64,000 nucleotides of DNA. Source: Desulfobulbaceae bacterium BRH_c16a (GTDB lineage Bacteria; Desulfobacterota; Desulfobulbia; Desulfobulbales; Desulfocapsaceae). The position numbers were made by a program, and so were the translations under genes. Below, in pieces: positions 38,130 to 47,794 of this stretch (the first letter of the stretch is position 1; each line of letters opens with the position of its first letter). The DNA lies in NCBI GenBank assembly GCA_000961725.1, contig LADS01000013.1, positions 62,001-126,000 of the forward strand, written 5' to 3'. The notes beneath the pieces were generated by a model. It did no database searches, was not told the origin of the DNA, and was given only the letters and a program-made list of their open reading frames with translations.

Positions 38130-41100
38130 TCAATGTAAACTGCCGCTTCGAATATTCTCCAGGAGCCTTAGGAAGGCTGTTTCCTGGTAAGGTTTGGTCA
38201 TATAGTGATGAATACCCAGTTCCCTGGCTTTCTGCTGATGTTTTTCCGATGTTCTGGAGGTCAGCATGATAACCGGAATATCCCTCAATGCTTCATTGTT
38301 GTTTATGTTACTTTTAAATTCGTAGCCATTCATCCGAGGCATTTCAATATCCAGAACAATGACATCGGGCAGGAACCACTCCAGCTTGGCCAGGGCATCG
38401 ACACCATCCACCGCCTGTTGCTGTTTCCAGGCCTGACTCTCGACAAGCCGGGCCACGCTGTGTCTGACGGAGATCGAGTCGTCGACTATCAGCACCTTGA
38501 GCGGATCGTTCAATTCCAACGGCAGAAGAGGTTCGTCTTCACCCATCACCGGTGTCTGGATCGCCACCAGTTCCCGCAAATTGAGAATTGGTATCAATTC
38601 CCCCGAGCCGGTGAGCGTCACACCGCTTATGCCGGGCACATGGGTCAGGTGACTGCCGAGGCCTTTGACGATGATCTCCCGCTGCTCAACCACCTCCTCG
38701 ATAGATACCGCATGCAACTCTTCCCCTCTTTTGAAAACGATGGCCAAGAGACCAATGCCGCCCGCAGGCAGTTCGGTATTCCGGTTTTCGAGCTGCAGAT
38801 AGTATCCCAGATTCGTCACTGCCACGAGACCTTCTCCGAAGCGAAGAAACAGACCGTCTTCTGCTTCCAGTTCCGCAGCCCTGAAGCGCCTGACCAGATG
38901 AATGTCCTGGAGCGGCACGGCAAATTCCCTGCCTGCCGTCGCAACGATGGCCGCCCGGTTTACCGACAGGGTAAAAGGGATATGAAATTCAAAAGACACG
39001 CCTTCGCCGGGCCGGTTGTGCAACTGCACGGATCCCCTCAGATCCTGAATATTTTTCCGGACTACATCAAGACCAATGCCGCGCCCGGAGATGGTACTGA
39101 CATCCTGCCGGGTGGTGAAACTCGGATGAAAAAGATACTCGATCAACTCGCTCTCGCTTAAGGTATCCGGATCCGCCACCAGCCCTTCGCTTCTCAGTTT
39201 TGCCTTAATCCGCGCGACATCTACGCCACCGCCATCGTCCGACACCCGGAGGACGACAAAGCGACTGCGTTGATCGGCCTCCAGTTTGATGGTCGCAGTT
39301 TCAGGTTTTCCAGCTGCTTCTCGCCGTTCCGCCGACTCTATGCCATGGTCAACTGCATTTCTCAGGATATGCATGAGCGGATCGGTAATTTTTGTCCAGA
39401 CAAACCGGTCCATATAGACATCTTCACCGGTTATCACGAGGTTGACCTTCTTTTCCAGCTTTCCGGCAGTCTCCCTGACGGTCCTGAACAGCATCCGGGA
39501 GAGGGAAGACATCGGTGTCATCCGAATGCGCATGAGTTTGTCCTGCATCAAACGCATGGTTAACTGCTGCTTGCTGACCTGGCCGCGGATATCGCCGGCG
39601 AGTAACGCCAAAGTCGCATGAATCGAATTGATATCAACCGTTATTTCGTTGAGCGACCTGATTATCAGATTAAGCTGTGAATACCGGTCCAGTTCAATCG
39701 GATCAAATTCAGAAAAATCGCTCTCCGCAGTTTCTCCTGCAGAAGCACCAGGAGAAACGGGATTGAAACCGTAGAGGGATTTCACTTCGAATCCCGCCTC
39801 CAGTTCCTGTGATTTCCTCCGCAGATTCTCTTTTACCGTATCAAACTCGGTAAGAGTCTGGTTGAACTCATCGAGCATCTTTTCCACCGCGCCACGGGCG
39901 ACAACCAGTTCACCCTCGATACCGACCAACTCATCGAGGTCGTCGAGTCTTACCCTGACGACACCTGACTCGCCCGGCAGCTGAGCAAGCGTCTCTTCCT
40001 CTGAAACAGGCTCCAGATGACGCAATTCATCTATTTCAGCTAATTCCCCGCCGGTTTCGTCGATCATTTCCGCAACCGGAGTTTCCTCGGGCCGGCCTGC
40101 CGCTTTGGCCAAATGCTCCTCAATCGTCACGGTGAGACGGTTCAGATGGTCCGAACCGGTTGCTTCCGGAGATTGCGATAACAGTTCGATAATGTCGATT
40201 CCGGAAGCGAGAATCCGGACTTCCCGGGGAGTGATCTCGATCGCATCGTCGTGGAGCCAGTCGAGCAGGTCCTCGAGTGAATGGGCTGCCTGGGCCAGCA
40301 GGTTCATGCCGGTCATGGAGGCGGCGCCTTTCAGGGTATGGACTGCCCGGCGCATGACACCGACGGTTTCCCGCACATCGGGAGAAAGCGAGGAAGGGTG
40401 TTTGACGAGATTCTCCAAGGCGTTGAGCGAACGATTGATGACAATCAGATGCTCATCGCACTCAGACCTGAATATCTCCTGCAACAGCTGCTGCTCTTCG
40501 CTCACCGGCAGCACTTCCTCCAGCTCGGTTTCCTGCCTGTCCGAGTCGCCGTCCAGGCCCTCATCGGTCTCCTCAAGCAACTCCGTGTCGACAAGTTGTT
40601 CGAGCAGGATCACCGATTCATCATCTGCTTCCGCGGCGGCAAATATCTCTTCATCAAGATTGAATTCGGCCTGGGGAGCGTCTGTGCCGAGCCGCACTTC
40701 CGGGCCGGCAAGGAGTGAATGGAAGGCCCGCAGCTGATCCTTCACCCGGCGTACGGTCAAAGTGTCTTCGGGATCGCTGTGAGTGAACACAGCTTCGAGA
40801 AAACGGAAATAATCTTCAATAAGCCCGGCAATCTCCGGCTGCTGCCATATTCCACTCGCATGAAGCTTGCCTAGCAGCAGCTGAAAATCCTGCATCAACT
40901 GGTGTTGCCGAGCCATCCCGGCCGCCCTGACCGCAGTGGTGAAACCCGCCACGGCATGGGTGAGCTTCCGGTATACCATGGCATTGTAATCCTCGAGCCC
41001 TTTTCCTCCCGGGACCAGGCAGCCGGCAAGTTCCTGCAGCAGTGGTATAATGGAACGGATGGCCTCAAGGCATTCCTGCTGCTCATCCTGAAGCGGGTTC

Positions 41101-41522
41101 TTTCTTTCTGTCTGGCCCGGGTTGTCTTCCCCGCTCGCCCCACAATCACTGAACAAGGCGACGACCCGGGCATGAAAATTATCCTCGGTTTCCGGCAGGG
41201 CACCGGAGTTTTCGATAAGCCCACTCAGGATGCCGGTGATCCGCTCAATGGCGACCAGATGATGTCCGGTGAGTTCTTTGCCTTCTTCAAGCAGTTCGGA
41301 GAGATGCGTCTCAACAATCCTTGCCCCCTGGCTGATATCGGTTAACTGTACCTGGGAGGCGGCTCCTTTAATCGTATGGAACAGCCTGTGCAACTCCCGA
41401 AGGGCAGCTGTTGCCGATTTATCGGCTGCCAGCGTCGCAAGGCTTTGCCGTATCCCCGGGATATAGGAAACAGCTTCCTGCATGAAAATTTCAACGAGTT
41501 CGGCTCTCAGTATTTTTGACAT
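38130..41522 (-). CDS. ChpA/PilL-like CheA hybrid kinase with two HPt domains and REC
   Basis: An 1130-residue chemotaxis kinase. Two HPt sites are visible: His49 (FHTIKGAASQV) and His395 (VHTLKGAASMTG). An acidic linker follows, then the dimerisation helices (LDELVGIEGELVVARGAVEK), the ATPase domain with N-box HILRNAVDHGIE and G-box ISGRGIGLDVV, a CheW-like P5 domain (PLQDIHLVRRF) and a C-terminal receiver with Asp1058 (LDIEMPRMNG) and Lys in YMTKPYQE. The domain order is that of ChpA/PilL of the twitching-motility class. Flanked on both sides by CheW-type genes. Confidence 0.93.
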   Translation of the reverse strand: MSKILRAELVEIFMQEAVSYIPGIRQSLATLAADKSATAALRELHRLFHTIKGAASQVQLTDISQGARIVETHLSELLEEGKELTGHHLVAIERITGILSGLIENSGALPETEDNFHARVVALFSDCGASGEDNPGQTERKNPLQDEQQECLEAIRSIIPLLQELAGCLVPGGKGLEDYNAMVYRKLTHAVAGFTTAVRAAGMARQHQLMQDFQLLLGKLHASGIWQQPEIAGLIEDYFRFLEAVFTHSDPEDTLTVRRVKDQLRAFHSLLAGPEVRLGTDAPQAEFNLDEEIFAAAEADDESVILLEQLVDTELLEETDEGLDGDSDRQETELEEVLPVSEEQQLLQEIFRSECDEHLIVINRSLNALENLVKHPSSLSPDVRETVGVMRRAVHTLKGAASMTGMNLLAQAAHSLEDLLDWLHDDAIEITPREVRILASGIDIIELLSQSPEATGSDHLNRLTVTIEEHLAKAAGRPEETPVAEMIDETGGELAEIDELRHLEPVSEEETLAQLPGESGVVRVRLDDLDELVGIEGELVVARGAVEKMLDEFNQTLTEFDTVKENLRRKSQELEAGFEVKSLYGFNPVSPGASAGETAESDFSEFDPIELDRYSQLNLIIRSLNEITVDINSIHATLALLAGDIRGQVSKQQLTMRLMQDKLMRIRMTPMSSLSRMLFRTVRETAGKLEKKVNLVITGEDVYMDRFVWTKITDPLMHILRNAVDHGIESAERREAAGKPETATIKLEADQRSRFVVLRVSDDGGGVDVARIKAKLRSEGLVADPDTLSESELIEYLFHPSFTTRQDVSTISGRGIGLDVVRKNIQDLRGSVQLHNRPGEGVSFEFHIPFTLSVNRAAIVATAGREFAVPLQDIHLVRRFRAAELEAEDGLFLRFGEGLVAVTNLGYYLQLENRNTELPAGGIGLLAIVFKRGEELHAVSIEEVVEQREIIVKGLGSHLTHVPGISGVTLTGSGELIPILNLRELVAIQTPVMGEDEPLLPLELNDPLKVLIVDDSISVRHSVARLVESQAWKQQQAVDGVDALAKLEWFLPDVIVLDIEMPRMNGYEFKSNINNNEALRDIPVIMLTSRTSEKHQQKARELGIHHYMTKPYQETAFLRLLENIRSGSLH

Positions 41523-41590
41523 CTTTTTGGTCCTCTTTCCCGGTGTTCAGTATCCGCCATCATTTCCAGCTGCCGATAATATCGTCATCA

Positions 41591-42145
41591 TCAACCGGCC
41601 CTGTAATAGTCGACAAGCCGTGGAGCAGTCAATAATTTCCTGACATCGAGAACATAATAGAACTGTTTCTCGACCAGCAACCCAAAGTGAAAAAGGGACG
41701 TGTTCTTCTGATTCTTATCAAGAGGTTTGGTATCCGATTTGAAACGGCCTACAGTGCCGATGATCCTGTCCAGCCGAAAACCGACTTTCCGTTTCTTGTG
41801 CCTTAAGACGACAAACCGGGTTCCGCTTCCCCCGCCTTTTCCATCATTTCCAATAAATCCGGGAAGATCGATGACGGAGATGATCTCGCTTCGGATATTG
41901 ACTATCCCTTGTATCCAGGCGGGAAGATTGGGCAGAAAAGTAATCGTCGGCAGAGGGCCAACCTCAGACATATCCTCAATGGCTATTGCCAGATAAAGAT
42001 CTCCTACACTCACCAGGATATATTTTGTCAGTTTCTCCGGGATCGATTTCGGACGCTGGTCGAGTGATTGAGAACCACTGCCGGCTTCTGCAAGCTGTGC
42101 ATCGATATGCTGAATGAGGTTGAAGAGATCAGGCAAACTTGGCAT
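41591..42145 (-). CDS. CheW/PilI-like coupling protein
   Basis: A 184-residue CheW-domain protein. YILVSVGDLYLAIAIEDMSEVG, LPAWIQGIVNIRSEIISVIDLPGF and FVVLRHKKRKVGFRLDRIIG give the two-barrel CheW pattern. It should link the chemoreceptor to the CheA hybrid encoded 68 bases downstream. The start is uncertain: an ATG at 42145, a TTG at 42157 that fits AGGA better, and a TTG at 42190 are all in frame. Confidence 0.85.
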   Translation of the reverse strand: MPSLPDLFNLIQHIDAQLAEAGSGSQSLDQRPKSIPEKLTKYILVSVGDLYLAIAIEDMSEVGPLPTITFLPNLPAWIQGIVNIRSEIISVIDLPGFIGNDGKGGGSGTRFVVLRHKKRKVGFRLDRIIGTVGRFKSDTKPLDKNQKNTSLFHFGLLVEKQFYYVLDVRKLLTAPRLVDYYRAG

Positions 42146-42214
42146 ACGTTCACTCAAGATGTTTTTTCCTGTAATATACCGAGATGACAAGGCATTACCG
42201 GATTAATTTTTAGA

Positions 42215-44056
42215 TCAGATGTACTCGTCGATAACGGCGAGCAGCTTTTCCGGATCAAACGGTTTAGTTAAATATGCCACTGAGCCGCCCTGCAGCCCCT
42301 TCTGCCTGTCCACCGGGTTATTTTTGGCAGTCAGCATGACAATGGGCACACCCTTTAACTGCTCGTCATTCTTAAACCGGTAAAGAATATCGTAACCGGA
42401 CATATCCGGCAACATCGCGTCAAGAAGGACAAGATTTGGCGTACCTTCCTGAGCTTTTCTCATGGCTACTGCCCCGGTTGCCGCTTCATGCACGGTATAT
42501 CCCCGTTTGGCAATGACCATCGATATTACTTTCCTGGATGTTGGGCTGTCCTCAACAACCAGGATGGATTTCTGCATATTTCCGCTCGCCGGAATCACCG
42601 ACGGAACAGGTTTTTCTTTTATGACGACCGGTTCGGCTGCTGCTGCCGGCGGGGACGGGGCTTGAGGAAGGCTGTCGACGACCACCGGCGTCTGTCCTGC
42701 TTTCGATTCTTTGGCAATCTGTCCCGGTTGATCAAGATATTTTTCCAGCACACCGAGCAGCTTGGCTGGATCAAAGGGTTTGGTAAGGTATTCATTCGAG
42801 CCGTGATGCAAACCTTTCATCCGGTCGGCGGGATTGCTTTTTCCGGTCAACATGATGACGGGAATCTCGGCAGATTTTGCGTTCTGCCTGATTCTTGACA
42901 AAACCTCATAGCCGGACATGTCGGGGAGCATCAGGTCAAGCAACACAAGGTCCGGGACGAAATCGTCCATCCGCGCCAACGCCTCCGAACCATTCTTCGC
43001 TTCGATTATCGCGTAGCCTTTGCGCTCGAGGAGCATGGTTATCACTTTTCTCGAAGTCTGACTGTCTTCCACTACCAGAATGGTCTTCCCAGGGGCATCG
43101 GCAGCCGGTTTTTTCGGTAGAACCGGCATCACTGGGGATGCCGTCCGAACTGTTTTGCTTTCACTCGATCCAAGCAAAACCCTGGTCCTGACAAAGAGAG
43201 GTTCTTTCGGTGAGATTTTCAGAGCCCTGGCAATAAAGTCCCTTGCCTGTTCTATTTTTCCCAGCGAATAAAAACCAAGACAGAGGCAATAGGCGATTCG
43301 GGAATTGTCGGGGCAGGATTCCAGTTCGTGTCGATACGCGGCAAGGGCATTTTCCAGTTCCACACTTTTTGCCACAGCAGGCGCACTGTGCCCCGATAAA
43401 CGGAACATGCCGCTGCAATTCGAGCACTTCCCTTCATTTCCCTTCACCACCGACCAGCAGAAAAAACAGCGTTTTACCGCAAGCGTCGAACCATCCAGCT
43501 GAGATTCGATCTTTGCTGCTTCAAGCTGAATTTCCAGGTCGCTGTTTCCCCACTTTTTTGCCTCGTTCAGCGCCTTTTTTATATAATCTTCACGAGTCAT
43601 CAAGCGGGAATGCCAGAGCCATGCCGGATAGTAGAAACGATTGCTGCGGAGTATCTCAACCAGCAGAGAACCTGCTTCCTTGTGGCGAAATTGATAGAAA
43701 AGATGAATTGCCTGCTGAAGTTTTTCCTCTTCATTGCAGGAGTCGATACCTTGAGAAAAGCTGGGGAGGGTTTTGAGCAAACGCGCCGCCAGGGTCAAAG
43801 TCAATGAAACATTGCGGGCAGCCGGTTTCTCCGATTCCACCGCCTGATATGCTCCATCCCCGATCGCCGCCAGAGTGAGCAGTGCTCCATTGCCGAGCAG
43901 CCGCCCGCACTCGGCGGAAACGACCCGTCCCTGCCGGACCTGCAGCAGCCCCGTTCGTGTCGCATTTTTTACTTCAATATCGACATTGCCGGACAACGTT
44001 TGCAAAGATTTCAGATATACGAGGATCTCACCGGATACTGTGCGAGAGTCGGTCAT
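42215..44056 (-). CDS. PATAN/DUF4388-like, zinc-ribbon, TPR, double-REC response regulator
   Basis: A 613-residue multidomain regulator. Residues 1 to about 95 resemble a PATAN/DUF4388 domain (TGLLQVRQGRVVSAECG). Residues about 195-220 form a four-cysteine ribbon (CFFCWSVVKGNEGKCSNC). A TPR-like helical repeat (AYRHELESCPDNSRIAYCLCLGFYSLGKIEQA) covers about 235-300. Two receivers follow, with phospho-acceptor Asp in LVLLDLMLPDMSG and in LVLLDAMLPDMSG and Lys in LTKPFDP of each. PATAN-REC proteins are known outputs of cyanobacterial pilus phototaxis systems, so a role in this pilus-type cluster is plausible. GGGGA precedes the ATG. Confidence 0.82.
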   Translation of the reverse strand: MTDSRTVSGEILVYLKSLQTLSGNVDIEVKNATRTGLLQVRQGRVVSAECGRLLGNGALLTLAAIGDGAYQAVESEKPAARNVSLTLTLAARLLKTLPSFSQGIDSCNEEEKLQQAIHLFYQFRHKEAGSLLVEILRSNRFYYPAWLWHSRLMTREDYIKKALNEAKKWGNSDLEIQLEAAKIESQLDGSTLAVKRCFFCWSVVKGNEGKCSNCSGMFRLSGHSAPAVAKSVELENALAAYRHELESCPDNSRIAYCLCLGFYSLGKIEQARDFIARALKISPKEPLFVRTRVLLGSSESKTVRTASPVMPVLPKKPAADAPGKTILVVEDSQTSRKVITMLLERKGYAIIEAKNGSEALARMDDFVPDLVLLDLMLPDMSGYEVLSRIRQNAKSAEIPVIMLTGKSNPADRMKGLHHGSNEYLTKPFDPAKLLGVLEKYLDQPGQIAKESKAGQTPVVVDSLPQAPSPPAAAAEPVVIKEKPVPSVIPASGNMQKSILVVEDSPTSRKVISMVIAKRGYTVHEAATGAVAMRKAQEGTPNLVLLDAMLPDMSGYDILYRFKNDEQLKGVPIVMLTAKNNPVDRQKGLQGGSVAYLTKPFDPEKLLAVIDEYI

Positions 44057-44091
44057 AACGGTCCCCAGAATGTTAAGTTAGAACTCCAGCA

Positions 44092-45264
44092 TCACGGGCA
44101 GACAGAATCGTGGAAAGTAAAGACGCCGTTGTCGTCGATTTTTACGATTACCGCACATTTACTGGGATCACCGTTGCCATTGAAGCCGATCTTGCCGGTT
44201 GCTCCATCGAAATCCTTCACTTTGGCCAACGCATCCTGCACCGCTATTCGATCGCGTACCAGATCACCGGTCAAGCCACCGGTATTCTTAATCGCTTGCA
44301 CAAGCAGCCGGACCGCATCCCAGGTGAGGGCTGCAGGCTCATCGGGATTAACGCCGTACGCCTTGATGTAGGTTTCGACAAATTCCTTGTTCAATCCCTG
44401 GGGATTGCCGGGTGCATAATTGCCGGTGAAGAACAACCCGTTGCAGTCCGTGCCGCATTCGCCTATAAGGTTGCCTCCCGCCCAGGAATTACTGCCTACT
44501 ATCGGTATCGTCAGCCCCATCGCTTTGGCCTGTCTGACAATTACGGGGACCTCATTATAATGCTGGGGAGTGAAAAGGAACTCGGCTCCCGATTCGTTGA
44601 TCCGGCTCAGCTGCTTGCTGAAATCGACGTCGCCCGTTCTGAATTCCTCGAAGGCGACCACCGACCCTGCCCCGTTTACAGCTTCAAATGCCTCTTTGAA
44701 GCTGTTGGCCATTCCCCGCGGGTAGGCACTTATTATATCATACAGCACCGCTGCTTTGGTTGCCTTGAACTGGCTGGCGGCAAATGTGGTTATGGCCGGT
44801 CCCTGGATGGTGAAGACAAAACAGGTACGAAAAACGAAAGGTCTATCCTGGGTAGTGAGCGGGGAAGTAGACCAGGGGGTGATCATGGGAGTCGAATAGG
44901 CCTGCGCCATCTGGGCAACAGGGATTGCCTGACGGCTGATGAGGGGTCCGATAATACCGAGGACCTTCTCCTGGCTGACCTGTTTGACAGCGAGCGACGC
45001 GGCCACCGAGGGATCGGAAGTGTGATCCCCGTACAGGAATTCAACCTTGTAGATCTTTCCGCCTACCTCGAGTCCGCCGGATTTTTCGATCTCCTGCCGG
45101 ACTAATTCTCCGGCATTTATGGCATTTTTTCCAACGAGCTCAAACATGCCGGTCTGGGCAATGTTGAACCCGATGCGAATGACATTATCCGCCGCAAAAC
45201 AGATAGTATTGCTGCAAGCAGCTACAACACATGACAGAACGAAAATCTTGAGCACTCTTCCCAT
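44092..45264 (-). CDS. LivJ-like branched-chain amino acid/amide binding protein
   Basis: A 390-residue periplasmic binding protein of the family 5/6 (Leu/Ile/Val) type. The signal peptide spans about residues 1-24 and ends CFAAD. IGFNIAQTGMFELVGKNAINAGELV, LYGDHTSDPSVAASL and VLGIIGPLISRQAIPVAQM are the usual signatures. There are no LIV permease or ATPase genes nearby; the gene lies between a PilJ-like chemoreceptor and a double-REC regulator of the chemosensory block, 35 bases from the latter. It may therefore present ligand to the receptor rather than feed transport. The ATG at 45264 has GGAGAAG upstream; the frame opens earlier at 45318. Confidence 0.9.
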   Translation of the reverse strand: MGRVLKIFVLSCVVAACSNTICFAADNVIRIGFNIAQTGMFELVGKNAINAGELVRQEIEKSGGLEVGGKIYKVEFLYGDHTSDPSVAASLAVKQVSQEKVLGIIGPLISRQAIPVAQMAQAYSTPMITPWSTSPLTTQDRPFVFRTCFVFTIQGPAITTFAASQFKATKAAVLYDIISAYPRGMANSFKEAFEAVNGAGSVVAFEEFRTGDVDFSKQLSRINESGAEFLFTPQHYNEVPVIVRQAKAMGLTIPIVGSNSWAGGNLIGECGTDCNGLFFTGNYAPGNPQGLNKEFVETYIKAYGVNPDEPAALTWDAVRLLVQAIKNTGGLTGDLVRDRIAVQDALAKVKDFDGATGKIGFNGNGDPSKCAVIVKIDDNGVFTFHDSVCP

Positions 45265-45335
45265 TTCTTCTCCATAATTTTGCAAGATGCCGGTAACTCG
45301 ATTCAATGTCGGGATCAAAGCGGAAAACTGTTACC

Positions 45336-47495
45336 TCATGCTTCTGACGGTTCCCCGACCTTAAAGATTTCAACGGCTGAACGTAGATCCCGCGCCGTTC
45401 TGCTCAGAACGTTCATCGATGCCGCGGTATCCTGGGAAGAAAGGGAGGATTCCCTGCTTACCTCACCGACCTCTTTCATGGTTTGGGCGATGGTCTCGGA
45501 CACTTGCACCTGGCTGGTAGTAGCTATTGTGATGGCCTCGATAAGTTCGGCGAGGTCATTGGAAACTTTCTCGATCTCCTGCAGTTTCTCATGGGCGCCG
45601 TCGGCGAGCTTCGAGCCATGGACAACCTTGCTTATACCTTCATCGATTCGGTTACTTACTTCTTTAATCTCGGTCTGAATACTTTTCACCAGGACCTCGA
45701 TCTGTTTGGTTGAGTTACTTGAACTGTCCGCCAGGCGCTGGACCTCGTCGGCAACTACCGCAAAACCGTGCCCGGCCTCACCGGCCATGGCTGCCTGAAT
45801 GGAAGCATTGAGTGCCAGGATGGATGTTCGGTCGGCAATCTCATCAATGATCTGCACGATGTTACCGATCTCGAGAGAAGTTTCACCGAGTCGCTTGATC
45901 GAACGGGCCGTCTCGTTGATCTGCTCACGAATCTCAGCCATAGCCTTATTGGTCTGAATAACCGCCAGGGCACCTTCCTGGGCGTTAACCCTCGATTGAC
46001 GCGAAACCGATGCCGATTTCTGGGCATTGTTGGCCACTGCCCGAATCGATTCAACCATCTGTTCAATGGCTGCTACCGCGACTGTTACCCCTTTCACCTG
46101 TTCGATATTTTTTTCGGCAAGGGTCATGGTCTGGCTGGCGACTTCTTCCGAGGTTATATCCACCGATTGAGTTGCCACTTTAACTTTACTGATAATATCG
46201 GAGAACTGGTCGGCCATGGCGTTGAACGAATCGGCAATGGCCCCGGTCATATCCTCGGTCACTTCGGCCCGGCTGGTAAAATCGCCATCGGTCAGGATAC
46301 TGATGTCTTCCAGCAGTTTCATGATGGATTCCTGGATCGAGTCACGCTCTTCCTGACTCTGGATCAGCACCGTGATATTGTCGAGCATCCCATTCAGGGT
46401 GGAGGCCATAACACCGAGTTCATCATTGCTCACCACCGCAGTACGGGCTTGAAAATTCCCCAGGCCTATTTCGGCGAGAAGACCCATGATATGATTGACC
46501 TGATTGGTCAGTCCCCGGGACAGCTTAACAGCAATGAGCACAGCGAGCAGAATTGAGACTATACCTACGGCCAGAACAATTTTCTTGACCAGGGCAGCGG
46601 TATCTTCCATATCCTTTGTTGCCTTTGCCTCATTGGCAACGGAATAATCGAGGAACGATTTGATAACCGGTTCCGCCCGCTTGGCCGCATCCTGATATCC
46701 GCTGATCCTTGCGGCAATGATTCCGTCGGTATTGGTCACTTCAACGAACCATTTATCGAACTCTGCCAGCTGCTCGGCAATCTTGGTGCGTTTCTCTCCG
46801 GCAATCGACGGCTGATCGATCAAACTTGAAAATGCCGCTTTCTGCGTTTTGACACCGGCTAATTTGTCCCTGTCCGGAACCATCAGGTAATCCTGCAGAA
46901 CCGCCTTGAGCTGATAGTATTCGTTCTGCGCGGCAGAATGGCCAAGGGCCTTTACGGTTTCGCCTAGATTATCAAGGCTTTGGCGGAGTTTGACCAATTC
47001 TCCGAATTCTTTATCTACCCTCAGTTCAAGAATATTGACCGTCCCGACAAAGGCACTGAGGTATTCGTTGATGGAATCCATGGCCGTTTGGGCAGCGTCT
47101 ACATCCTGCGGTGTTTGGGCCAACTGCTGAATCTGGTACAAGGTCCGGTAGGCCTCACCGCCACCGGCAATGAAGGAATTCAAATACACTTCCTTGGCTT
47201 CGCGGATGCCGATTTTTTCATGGTTCAGCAGAAAATCCTTTTCCAGACTCTGCATGACGCGCAGAGTCTTTTCAGTCTCCAGGCTGAGACGGGCTATTTT
47301 GCCATGAACCCGCACCAGATCGTCGATTGTTTTCTGAGCATAGGTCTGCGAGATAAGGGTGATGGCGATTACCACCAGGGTAAGCGCAATCAGCGTCATA
47401 AACGACCACAACAGTTTACCACGAATCTTCCGATGTCCCGCAAGTTGTGAAGCAACACTGTTTTGCACGCCAGGCTCTCTACTTTTCCCGTCCAT
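45336..47495 (-). CDS. PilJ-like methyl-accepting chemotaxis protein
   Basis: A 719-residue chemoreceptor. One helix at about 32-52 and another at about 300-320 bracket a helical periplasmic domain of about 245 residues of HBM/4HB type (TLRVMQSLEKDFLLNHEK). Two HAMP-like units follow; the second (LLEDISILTDGDFTSRAEVTEDMTGAIADSFNAM, given in part) resembles PilJ. The signalling tip is in IVQIIDEIADRTSILALN and GHGFAVVADEVQRLADSS. No methyltransferase or methylesterase gene accompanies it. The ATG at 47495 has GGAGACGG upstream. It is the first gene of the chemosensory block. Confidence 0.9.
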   Translation of the reverse strand: MDGKSREPGVQNSVASQLAGHRKIRGKLLWSFMTLIALTLVVIAITLISQTYAQKTIDDLVRVHGKIARLSLETEKTLRVMQSLEKDFLLNHEKIGIREAKEVYLNSFIAGGGEAYRTLYQIQQLAQTPQDVDAAQTAMDSINEYLSAFVGTVNILELRVDKEFGELVKLRQSLDNLGETVKALGHSAAQNEYYQLKAVLQDYLMVPDRDKLAGVKTQKAAFSSLIDQPSIAGEKRTKIAEQLAEFDKWFVEVTNTDGIIAARISGYQDAAKRAEPVIKSFLDYSVANEAKATKDMEDTAALVKKIVLAVGIVSILLAVLIAVKLSRGLTNQVNHIMGLLAEIGLGNFQARTAVVSNDELGVMASTLNGMLDNITVLIQSQEERDSIQESIMKLLEDISILTDGDFTSRAEVTEDMTGAIADSFNAMADQFSDIISKVKVATQSVDITSEEVASQTMTLAEKNIEQVKGVTVAVAAIEQMVESIRAVANNAQKSASVSRQSRVNAQEGALAVIQTNKAMAEIREQINETARSIKRLGETSLEIGNIVQIIDEIADRTSILALNASIQAAMAGEAGHGFAVVADEVQRLADSSSNSTKQIEVLVKSIQTEIKEVSNRIDEGISKVVHGSKLADGAHEKLQEIEKVSNDLAELIEAITIATTSQVQVSETIAQTMKEVGEVSRESSLSSQDTAASMNVLSRTARDLRSAVEIFKVGEPSEA

Positions 47496-47794
47496 TCCGT
47501 CTCCATGATTTCTGTTACTGTCCCGTATTGGGACAAGGTGTTCCGTACAACGTCGCTGACCGCTCCCGAAAACCGCACAATGCACATGTCAGGGTAAAAA
47601 ATCCACCTCCAGACTAATCTAAACCCGCTATTCCCTGCAACTTTTTTGCATGAACAGGATCAGGTTCTTTTCCGGACCATACGACCGACCTGTCCAGCAA
47701 TCGGCAAGAGACAGAGCGCCCGGTCGGCGACCCATCCGACGGCCTTTCATGAAATGCAGGCAGACTGCCGGGATGAACCGGCAGTCTCGGCGAT
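47496..47794. other. Intergenic region, transketolase / chemoreceptor, with hairpin
   Basis: 299 bases. On the transcribed minus strand a 10-bp perfect hairpin (47778-47787 against 47762-47771) starts eight bases after the transketolase stop and probably ends that transcript, although no U-run follows. The rest (47590-47755) has several GC-rich short stems and should hold the promoter and leader of the chemosensory operon. I do not recognise a known RNA family. Confidence 0.45.

Noticed and set aside
47625..47760. Possible TPP riboswitch on the minus strand upstream of the chemoreceptor gene
   Set aside because: GAACCTGATC and GCAGGGAA resemble the 3' half of the TPP aptamer, but the invariant CUGAGA segment and the expected P3 region are missing, and the downstream gene is not thiamine related.
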